Origin: Planctomycetia bacterium | GTDB lineage: Bacteria > Planctomycetota > Planctomycetia > Pirellulales > UBA1268 | NCBI GenBank assembly: GCA_010027105.1 | Contig: RGVT01000176.1 | Span: 1 to 5,947 of the forward strand | Reading direction: 5' to 3' | DNA length: 5,947 bases | Shown: positions 1 to 5,755 of the stretch, in pieces | Layout of the letters: each line of letters starts with the position of its first letter | Numbering within the stretch: the first letter of the stretch is position 1 | Position numbers and translations under genes: made by a program | Notes under the pieces: model-generated | What the model was told of the DNA's origin: nothing | The model's input: the letters and a program-made list of their open reading frames with translations, nothing else | The model's database searches: none

Positions 1-432
1 GACATCCACGCCAAGACCGGCATCGGCCGGGCTGCGATCTGCCGGCTCTCCAATTCCCTCGGCGGCAGCCTCGAAGACTTCGCCCGCGATCTTGTGCCCG
101 AGATCCTCGAAAAGCACTGGCGGCTTGCCGTCACATCCGCCGAGCCTGAAGCGCTCGAGACCCATCGGGGATTCAATGAGGTCGATCTCGTGGTGCGCGG
201 CACGATCGATGGCCGCCCGGTGATGATCGTCTGCGAGGTGAAGAGCGCTGTGAGCACGACGGAAGTGGCCCGGTTCATGAAAATGATCGACCGGCTGCGG
301 GCCGCCCGCCCCGCCGACGACATCCGCGCGCTCTTCTTCGGCTATCCGGCCGATCGCAAAGCCCGGGAAGAGATCGTGAGCGCCGGCGCCGAGATGGTGT
401 TTACCCGCGGCGTGATGATTCCCGCGGCGTGA
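1..432 (+). CDS. PD-(D/E)XK nuclease-like protein, C-terminal part (5' truncated)
   Basis: The frame is open from the first base, so the true start lies upstream and 143 residues are visible. A GTG at 94 exists, but in-frame sequence before it (LGGSLEDFARDLVPEIL) resembles the segment ahead of the nuclease fold in the gene at 1891, so I do not use that GTG as the start. Seen: FNEVDLVVRG, a short turn, then VMIVCEVKSAVS, giving Asp62, Glu79 and Lys81 in window residue numbering. The D-x16-E-x-K spacing and beta-strand pattern are those of the PD-(D/E)XK superfamily. The segment after it (FMKMIDRLRAA, then ALFFGYPADRKAREEIVSAGAEMVFT) fits the following helix and strand. By family knowledge such proteins usually have an N-terminal coiled coil and no proven substrate. 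With all three core residues present, metal-dependent nuclease activity is possible but inferred. No neighbour clarifies its role; the next gene is convergent. Confidence 0.72.
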   Translation, partial: DIHAKTGIGRAAICRLSNSLGGSLEDFARDLVPEILEKHWRLAVTSAEPEALETHRGFNEVDLVVRGTIDGRPVMIVCEVKSAVSTTEVARFMKMIDRLRAARPADDIRALFFGYPADRKAREEIVSAGAEMVFTRGVMIPAA

Positions 433-698
433 TCGACGAGCGACAGCTGGCTTGCCGCGGCACCTCTACGCTCGTGGGCCGACCTTGCTGAGCCAATAAG
501 ATCAGCACCCGGCTATCGGCGGATTGGTAACCGTCGATAAATGGCAGTTGATCGAGCGAACGGGGAAAGTGCTCAAGAGACAGATGGAAGGCATCTTTGC
601 CGAAATCGACCTGGTCATGGGGCGTGAGAGCACAACGGGCCTGCCTTGGAAATCCTGGAGCTCGAAGGGCGGTGATCGCGCCAAACCGGCGGGCAGGT

Positions 699-718
699 CC
701 CCGGGCTTGCGCCCGGGG
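699..718. repeat. Perfect GC palindrome (8-bp stem, 4-nt loop)
   Basis: CCCCGGGC, loop TTGC, GCCCGGGG: a perfect 8-bp stem. It lies in non-coding DNA between convergent genes. There is no T-run on either side, so it is not a classical intrinsic terminator, though the RNA hairpin would be very stable on either strand. Its form resembles the dispersed REP-like palindromes found between genes in many bacteria; that identity is inferred. Confidence 0.7.
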
Positions 719-756
719 CTCCCAGGCAGGGCGCAGTGGCGTCGCTGGCCTCGTGG

Positions 757-778
757 CGACAGGCCTCCAGGCCTGTCG
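757..778. repeat. Perfect palindrome (10-bp arms)
   Basis: Arms CGACAGGCCT and AGGCCTGTCG separated by CC. The arms are exactly complementary, although a real hairpin loop would use 4 nt (9-bp stem). GCGAC at 756-760 can also pair with GTCGC at 741-745 or at 808-812, so the element may form larger alternative folds. It sits about 50 bp beyond the stop codon of the minus-strand NlpC/P60 gene and 38 bp from the palindrome at 699-718. A 3'-end or REP-like role is plausible; no T-run supports intrinsic termination. Confidence 0.7.
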
Positions 779-829
779 GGGCGATGGGCCGACAGAGCTG
801 GGGCTCCGTCGCTACTTCGCTGTTTTTCG

Positions 830-1786
830 TCACTTGATCCAGCGGTGGGCGTGGTCGAAGCTGGCGTGATACCAGCTGCCCTTCTTGAACGGTCGCAGGT
901 GGATGCCGCAGGGGATCGCGTGGCCGTTTGAATCCTTGATCCTGCCGCCCGTCGAGTCGATCACCAGCGGCACGCCGTCGGGGCTCGTGGCGCACTCCCC
1001 CACCCACATGATCACGTGCGTGACGTGGTCCTGCTTGTTGTTGCGGATGTAGAGGAGGTCGCCGGCTTTCAATGTGCCGACGAGCTCGTCATACCACCCC
1101 GCCGGCTTCCCCTCGGGCCGCGGGATCACGCGGGCGTGCAGCTCGCCGTGGGCCGATTTCGCCGTGGCCTGCGCCGCCTGCTTGTGGACGTCGGTGTTGA
1201 GGTGGATGCCGAAGGACCAGTTGTAGTTCCAGCCGCTGAAGTTGCTGCAGTCGACCCCCTTCCCCTGCCGGCCCGCGCAGCACTTCTGCCACGGCCAGTC
1301 GGCCGGTGGATCCCAGTCGGGAATGTGGTGGTGCTGATACTGGTAGCCGATGAACCGCGCGGCGGCCGCCACCACCCGCTCCCGCCGCCACTCCGCCGGC
1401 TTCTCCCACACGCTTGCCGGGCAGTCGAATTCCCTGGCCGGCGCCCCCCACGAGCCGAACTCGTGCTTCACCCCGGGGCCATACCATTCGTGCGGCGGCA
1501 GCGAGCTCTGCGCCGCCACGGCCCCGCGCGGGCCCTTCGCGTCGGCGAGCAGTTCGTGCACCGGCACCTTGAGGGCGAATGTGTAGGGGCTTTTGTACGG
1601 TCCGTCGAACGGCTTCGAATCGCCCGCTTCGTCGACGTCGCCGCTCTCGCCCCGATCCCCCTGCCCCGGCTTCTCCTGCACCGCCGCATGAGCGCGGTGC
1701 TCCGGCGCGGCGACGGCCTGCGCCCGCCCGACGCTCGCGGGCAGCATGACGCACAACACGACGAGGATGCGGAAATTGCATCGCAT
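830..1786 (-). CDS. Secreted NlpC/P60-family cell-wall hydrolase
   Basis: The start at 1786 gives 318 aa opening with a signal peptide (MRCNFRILVVLCVML, then a likely cleavage after AQA). An ATG at 1798 adds four residues and is equally possible. The frame opens further up to a TTG at 1873, but that would put 29 residues ahead of the signal peptide and run across the divergent promoter. After a charged linker (GDRGESGDVDEAGD) the NlpC/P60 pattern is clear: RERVVAAAARFIGYQY, GKGVDCSNFSGWNY with the catalytic Cys (residue 180 from this start), GIHLNTDVHKQA, LKAGDLLYI, and HVTHVIMWVG with the catalytic His (257), then VIDSTGG. NlpC/P60 enzymes cut peptide bonds in peptidoglycan stems; a periplasmic or surface role is inferred. 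An insert (PDWDPPADWPWQKCC) precedes the Cys motif. The third catalytic position appears to be Asp (in IDST) rather than the usual His. It is transcribed away from the gene at 1891. Confidence 0.85.
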   Translation of the reverse strand: MRCNFRILVVLCVMLPASVGRAQAVAAPEHRAHAAVQEKPGQGDRGESGDVDEAGDSKPFDGPYKSPYTFALKVPVHELLADAKGPRGAVAAQSSLPPHEWYGPGVKHEFGSWGAPAREFDCPASVWEKPAEWRRERVVAAAARFIGYQYQHHHIPDWDPPADWPWQKCCAGRQGKGVDCSNFSGWNYNWSFGIHLNTDVHKQAAQATAKSAHGELHARVIPRPEGKPAGWYDELVGTLKAGDLLYIRNNKQDHVTHVIMWVGECATSPDGVPLVIDSTGGRIKDSNGHAIPCGIHLRPFKKGSWYHASFDHAHRWIK

Positions 1787-1818
1787 GCTCCAGAGCATAC
1801 CGCACGACCGCCCGCCTC

Positions 1819-1846
1819 TTGACAAAATACTGTTCGCACGTACAGT
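1819..1846 (+). promoter_or_regulatory. Sigma70-type promoter for the coiled-coil gene
   Basis: TTGACA at 1819-1824, a 16-bp spacer, then TACAGT at 1841-1846: a perfect -35 with a fair -10 (4 of 6 to TATAAT). The start codon of the plus-strand gene lies 44 bp past the -10. A second AT-rich hexamer, TATACT at 1861-1866, could serve as an alternative -10 but lacks a good -35. No equally good promoter is visible on the minus strand for the divergent NlpC/P60 gene. Confidence 0.55.
1829..1846. promoter_or_regulatory. 18-bp dyad, candidate LexA-like operator
   Basis: ACTGTTCGCACGTACAGT: 7 of 9 position pairs are complementary about a centre at 1837/1838. It contains CTGT-N8-ACAG, the core of the enterobacterial LexA box, and on the same centre TGTTC-N4-GTACA, one base off a TGTTC-N4-GAACA dyad. 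It runs from the promoter spacer across the whole -10, a standard position for a repressor site. Which regulator binds it is inferred; another dimeric repressor is possible. It could also affect the divergent NlpC/P60 gene. Confidence 0.45.
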
Positions 1847-1877
1847 CTTGAGACGCACCTTATACTCCATCAACCAC

Positions 1878-1884
1878 GGGAGGA
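1878..1884 (+). promoter_or_regulatory. Strong ribosome binding site
   Basis: GGGAGGA, followed by 6 bp and ATG at 1891. It fixes the start of the coiled-coil gene and is the best-placed Shine-Dalgarno in the window; neither PEP-CTERM gene downstream has one as well placed. Confidence 0.75.
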
Positions 1885-1890
1885 CGCTCC

Positions 1891-2604
1891 ATGGCCTCGA
1901 TTCCCCAGATCCGCAACCGGCTCCTCGAAGGCTTCCCGGAGAAGCAGGCCGACCTGCTCGCGCACGTCGTGATCGAAGCCCACGACGACCTCGTGAATCA
2001 GGCCGACTTTCACGCGCTCACGGGCGTCGTGGGCGAGTTGGCGGGCAAGGTTTCGGACCTCGCCGAGGCCCAGAAGGACCTCGCCGAGGCCCAGAAGGAC
2101 CTCGCCGAGGCGCAGAAGGACCTTACCGAGGCCCAGAAGCGCACCGAGGGCACCGTCGCCGACCTGGTGACGACGCAAAAAAAGATGCTGATCCGGCTCG
2201 ACCGGCTCGACGGCCACATGCTCGAAGACAAGGTGTCGAAGAACCTGCCGGCGTTCCTGGGCCGCGAGTTTCGCCGCTGCCGCGTGCTCGAGCGGGCCGA
2301 GTTCGTCGAGGGACTGGAGGACCGGCTGCCCGAAGACGTCCTCGCCGACCTGATGCGGGCCGACGCGATCGCCACGGCGAAGCGCGGCGACCAGGTCGTG
2401 CATCTGCTCGTCGAGGCCTCCTGCACGGCCGACTCCGACGATCTCGACCGCGCCGTGCGCCGAACGGCGGCCCTCGCCCAGGCGGGCTTCACGGCGATCG
2501 GGATCGTGGCCTGCGAGATGATCTCGCCGCGCACGCTCGCCGTGGCCCGCCGCCACGGGATCCGCGTGATCACCGACGGCTACCTGCTGCCGGAGGCGGC
2601 CTGA
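1891..2604 (+). CDS. Coiled-coil protein with degenerate PD-(D/E)XK-like domain
   Basis: A 237-aa protein with no signal peptide or membrane segment, so probably cytoplasmic. The ATG start is supported by GGGAGGA upstream. Residues 1-50 are helical. Residues 56-83 are four copies of the heptad DLAEAQK, followed by further heptad-like sequence to about residue 108 (LVTTQKKMLIRLDRLDGHM), giving a long coiled coil that likely oligomerises. Residues 110-237 resemble the restriction-endonuclease-like fold of coiled-coil proteins known mainly as hypotheticals: LMRADAIATA (Asp158), VVHLLVEAS (Glu175), DLDRAVRRTAALAQAGF, IGIVACEM, and a final GIRVITDGYLL strand. The position of the catalytic Lys is Ser177 (EAS instead of EVK), so nuclease activity is doubtful; a binding or structural role is possible. 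The layout matches the partial gene at the window start, suggesting distant paralogs. Its promoter carries a LexA-like dyad, so control by DNA damage is a testable inference. Confidence 0.8.
   Translation: MASIPQIRNRLLEGFPEKQADLLAHVVIEAHDDLVNQADFHALTGVVGELAGKVSDLAEAQKDLAEAQKDLAEAQKDLTEAQKRTEGTVADLVTTQKKMLIRLDRLDGHMLEDKVSKNLPAFLGREFRRCRVLERAEFVEGLEDRLPEDVLADLMRADAIATAKRGDQVVHLLVEASCTADSDDLDRAVRRTAALAQAGFTAIGIVACEMISPRTLAVARRHGIRVITDGYLLPEAA
2056..2139 (+). repeat. Four tandem 21-bp repeats in coding sequence
   Basis: Four consecutive 21-bp units, each encoding the heptad DLAEAQK (DLTEAQK in the fourth). Units 1 and 2 are identical, unit 3 has one change and unit 4 has two. Near-identity at the DNA level, including third codon positions, points to recent slippage-type duplication rather than old conserved heptads. 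Units 1-3 each contain CCTCG-C-CGAGG, a short perfect inverted repeat that could promote slippage. Copy-number change would lengthen or shorten the coiled coil by whole heptads without a frameshift. Confidence 0.9.
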
Positions 2605-2743
2605 GCCCGCCGGCGCGCCCGATTCGTCCCCGCTCGTGCCCGGTTCGTCCCCGGCATGAGCTTTTTGCTTGCGGTTCTGGGAACGGGAGGGTAGATGACG
2701 TGGTTGACTGCGGACGGCCGCCGAACCACCCTGACGAACGCCC
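2605..2743. repeat. 139-bp spacer with a degenerate 21-bp tandem pair
   Basis: The spacer between the coiled-coil gene and the PEP-CTERM gene holds two adjacent 21-bp units (2617-2637 and 2638-2658). Their first 16 bases match at 15 positions (GCCCGRTTCGTCCCCG); the last five differ. No hairpin plus T-run terminator is visible; the T5 at 2662-2666 has no preceding stem. GGGAGGG at 2685-2691 sits close to an ATG at 2695, but that frame is not the one encoding the signal peptide of the next gene. Confidence 0.5.
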
Positions 2744-4518
2744 ATGAGCGTCAGCCCCTCCGTACACGCGTTGTGCGTCGCCCGACGTCTCCGGCTTGCG
2801 GCCTGCGCCGGCCTCATCGCCGCAGCGGTCTTCGCCGCCGCCCCCGCCTGCGCGCAAACCACGAGCTGGAGCGTCTCCACCGCCGCCGACCTCACGGCCG
2901 CCCTCGTGCAGTCGTATTCCAACAGCGTCGCGAGCCCCGGCATCGTCAACACGATCTCCCTCGCCAACAGCATCTCGGGCACGAGCCAGTGGATCGTGGA
3001 TGCGAACGTCGCCATCATGGGCAACGGCCACGCGATCGACATGCAGAACGCCGACCGGGCCTTCTTCATCTTCGGCGGCACCGTCGCGCTTTCCGACCTG
3101 ACGATCCGAAACGGCAACGCCACGGGCGGAGCGGGCGTCGGCGGCGGTGGCGGGGCGCGGGCCTCGGCGGCGCGATCTTCGTGGGCAGCGGCACGTACTA
3201 CGGCGGGGCGAGCACGATGAACGCGACTCCCCCCGTGGCGGCGGGCATCAGTCCGCCGGCCGTCACACTCTCGGGCGTGAACCTGCATGACAATCGCGCG
3301 GTGGGAGGAGCCAGCCTGACGTCCGGCACCGAAGGCGGCGGCGGCGGCCAACACGTCGCCCTGCACGGCCTCGGCGGCGCCGGCAACCTCGCCGATCCGA
3401 ACGTGTCGAGCAACGCGAACGACCCGAATGCCCAGGGCGGCGTCATCAAGACCGGCGGCGGGCTGCTCACGCTCTCGGGCACGAGCTTCTACAGCGGCGT
3501 GACGACGATCAACGCGGGCACGCTCGCCCTCGGTGCGAACGCGCTCGAACAGGGTGCGGGGCAGGTGATCGTCGGGCAAAACTCGGGCGATGACGCCACG
3601 CTCCTTCTGGGCGGCGGTTCCTTCCTCGCCCTGGGCGGCTGGAACTTCAACACGCCCACGGCGTCGACCGATCAGCCGGTGATCATCGCCCAAAACGCCG
3701 GGTCCGTCGGCACGGTCGTGACGGGCACCGGCCCGGGCAGCAACGGCGCCTTCATCGCGGCCCGCACGTTCACCGGCGGGTCTGGCACGTCGAGCGTGGT
3801 GTTCACGCAGGAATACGCGGCCGAGGCCGGCACGAATCCGTTGTATCCTTTCTACACGTCGCTCACGGGTTCGCTCGGTATCGTGCAGGCGGGGATCGGC
3901 ACCACGCAGCTCCAGCCGCTCTACGGCCCGAACACGTTCACGGGCCCCGTGACCGTCAGCTCCGGCACGCTGGCGACCACGGGAACGGCGGCTGCGCTCG
4001 CAGGCACGCCGCTCCTGAATCTGATGCCGGGAGGGGTGCTTTCGCTCGGCCAGACGGAAGGAGTCGACACTGGGGCGGTCGTCATGCTCTCGGGGGGCGT
4101 CCTCCAGACGGGCACGAGCCTCAGCCAATCGCTCGCCTTGCTCTCCGTGACGGGCACGGTCGCATCAACGATCGACTTCCTCGGCAACGGCGTTACGCTG
4201 AATTTCATTTCGCTCGCGATCGAGCCCTCAAGCACGCTGTCGATCTGGAATTATTCCAACGCGATCGATTCTCTGAACATCACGACCGGAACGGCATTCG
4301 GCGACCTCGCGAGCGTCAGGTTCTTCAGCGACTCCGGGAACACCTTCCTCGGCTACGGCGGCTTCGACGGCACGCGGCTCGTGCCCGTGGCCGTCCCCGA
4401 GCCGGGCACGCTCGCGATGGCCATCACCGGTATGGCCTGCGGTGGCTGGTCGTTGCTGCGACGGAAGCGTGCCAGACGCCGGTCCGCCGTCCGGTCCTCG
4501 TGCTGCACGGTGTCATGA
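2744..4518 (+). CDS. PEP-CTERM beta-helix / autotransporter-repeat surface protein (frame break near 3152)
   Basis: A secreted passenger-like protein of about 591 aa once one -1 frame break is repaired. The ATG at 2744 opens a signal peptide (RRLRLAACAGLIAAAVFAA, cleavage near ACA-Q, residue 37), followed by right-handed beta-helix sequence (VNTISLANSISG, IMGNGHAIDM, VALSDLTIRNGNATGG). In the Gly-rich region the sense frame jumps: adding one G to the run at 3152-3155 restores VGGGGGAGLGGAIFVGSG. It continues with VTLSGVNLHDNRAVGG, then autotransporter-associated beta-strand repeats (VIKTGGGLLTLSGTSFYSG, TTINAGTLALG at about 3436-3537; a second at about 3925-3981). The end is a PEP-CTERM signal: VPEPGTL from 4393, hydrophobic stretch, then RRKRARRR. 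By family knowledge an exosortase processes this tail. An uninterrupted frame from ATG 2695 exists, but before 3152 it is Arg-rich and lacks a signal peptide, so I judge it a false N-terminus. Function beyond a surface or matrix role is unknown. Confidence 0.75.
4515..4518 (+). other. ATGA stop/start overlap, translational coupling
   Basis: The TGA stop (4516-4518) of the PEP-CTERM beta-helix gene overlaps an ATG at 4515 of the aspartic-protease gene; a second in-frame ATG follows at 4518. Such overlaps usually mean re-initiation by the same ribosomes, so the two exported proteins are probably made together. A GTG at 4500 is in frame but only adds five residues ahead of the signal peptide. 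Confidence 0.65.
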
Positions 4519-5755
4519 TGTCGCGCCAGCGCACCGTCTTTCTTTCGCTCGCGTGCCTCGGTCTGCTCGGGGCCACTGGTGCGGGCACGCTGGCTCGTGC
4601 CCAGGGCTTCTCCACGATCACGAGCCCGATCCAGGTGCCTCTCCACTGGCGGCACATCAACGGCGACACGAGCGGCCCGCGCAAGCTCGGCATCTACGTG
4701 ACGCTCGGCGGCGGCTCCACGCCGCAGCTGTTCGAGTTCGACACCGGCGGCGACGGCTTCTACGCCACGTTCACGAGCGGCACGACGGGCCCCGCGTGGG
4801 CGACGAGCCCCTGGTGGGGAACGACTGGACGGCCACGAGCGGCACGTTCTCCCAAACCTACGACAGCGGCCACGTCTACACCGGCACGGCCGTCACCACG
4901 ACGGTGCAGCTGTTCGCGAGCGCCACGTCGAGCGTGCCGGTCTTCAGTGCAACAAGCGCGATCGTCGGCCAGACCACGAGCGTCGTCGACACCAAGAAAA
5001 GTCCGACCGAGACTCTCTGGCCGCTGCCCAGCGGAACGAGCCCGCCGCCGATCGACCAGGTGTTCTACGGCGACTTCGGCATGGCTCCCAAGCACGGGCA
5101 GGCGGGCATCGACAGCCTCGCCGGCCAGCTGCTCTACGGCCAGGGCGTGACCGCCGGCTTCCGCGTGCACGCCTCCGACGAGAATCCCTGGGTGCAGTTC
5201 GGCCTCACCGCCGCCGACACGGCGCGGATCGTCACCTCCTTCGCGCTCAACAGGGTCAGCGGCACGGTGGCCGACGGCACGTCGCCGGCGGGCGTGCCCT
5301 ACTACGAAAACCTCGTCGTCACCGGCTCGCTGTCGGTGACCGACGGCACCAGCGCGTTCAACCAGCCGACCGGCTTCATCTTCGACACGGGCGCCTCGAC
5401 CGCGATCCACTCCGGTACGAACATCCAATTTCCGAATGACCTCACGAAGGACCACCTTGGAGAGCGCGTGAAGGACGGCGCGACGGTGATCGTGAGCGGC
5501 AGCAGCCTCCTCACGCCGGGCGACTGGCCCACGTTCATGAGCCTCACGGCCTCGGGCTCCGACCGAGTCGCCGTGCAGGACAAGAACGGGCCCTACTACC
5601 TCAACACCGGCATCTCCCCGTTCACGCAGTACGACATCATCTACGACCTGTCGGGCAGCACGCTCACGATGGCGCCCGTGCCCGAGCCAGGCACGCTCGT
5701 GCTCGCCGCCGCGGGGCTGGGCGCCGCCCTCCTGACGCTGCGGCGGCGCCGGGGA
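4515..5755 (+). CDS. PEP-CTERM-anchored pepsin-like aspartic protease (frame break near 4798)
   Basis: After repair of one frame break this reads 414 residues up to the next domain. It opens with a signal peptide (MMSRQRTVFLSLACLGLLGA, likely cleavage after ARA, residue 29). The first catalytic-type motif is LFEFDTGGDGF (Asp76, nt 4740). Past residue 95 the sense frame shifts by -1: adding one G to GGG at 4798-4800 gives AWGDEPLVGNDW and the frame then stays open. A second motif, FIFDTGAST (Asp about 291, nt 5384), follows about 215 residues later. Two DTG motifs at this spacing are the signature of bilobed pepsin-type (A1-like) aspartic proteases, which cleave peptide bonds with the paired Asp residues. 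The C-terminus carries VPEPGTL, a hydrophobic helix and RRRR, a PEP-CTERM exosortase signal, so the enzyme is probably displayed at the envelope. No stop follows: the frame runs straight into the paralog at 5756. The substrate is unknown. Confidence 0.72.

Larger units (their letters stand above)
433..829. other. Gene-poor stretch between convergent genes
   Basis: About 400 bp between the stop of the PD-(D/E)XK-like gene and the stop of the minus-strand NlpC/P60 gene. I see no convincing gene. A plus-strand frame from a TTG at 524 reads a plausible-looking stretch (LIERTGKVLKRQMEGIFAEI) for about 45 residues, then becomes Arg/Pro/Gly-rich as it crosses the palindromes, so it may be a gene relic or chance. 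The part from about 480 to 600 is visibly less GC-rich than the rest. The second half holds two strong palindromes, listed separately. Confidence 0.6.

Noticed and set aside
699..778. CRISPR repeats or IS ends
   Set aside because: Only two palindromes of different sequence, with no regular spacing, no transposase and no target-site duplication visible.
524..931. Plus-strand frame from TTG 524 as a small gene
   Set aside because: Only the first 45 or so codons look protein-like; it then reads through two palindromes and into the antisense of the NlpC/P60 gene. There is no good ribosome binding site.
1016..1822. Long plus-strand open frame opposite the NlpC/P60 gene
   Set aside because: Low-complexity Arg/Pro/Val composition and no domain; the minus strand encodes a clear signal peptide and catalytic motifs.
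2654..2675. Intrinsic terminator after the coiled-coil gene
   Set aside because: A T5 run is present but no stable stem precedes it.
2695..3150. Frame from ATG 2695 (after GGGAGGG) as the N-terminus of the PEP-CTERM beta-helix gene
   Set aside because: Before about 3152 this frame is Arg/Pro/His-rich without signal peptide or fold pattern, while the frame from 2744 gives a clean signal peptide and beta-helix sequence. It is better explained by a frame break.
1870..4128. Long open minus-strand frame of about 750 codons
   Set aside because: It lies opposite two well-supported genes, is Arg/Ala/Gly-rich and has no recognisable domain; a high-GC shadow. It also crosses the intergenic spacer and both strands' control region.
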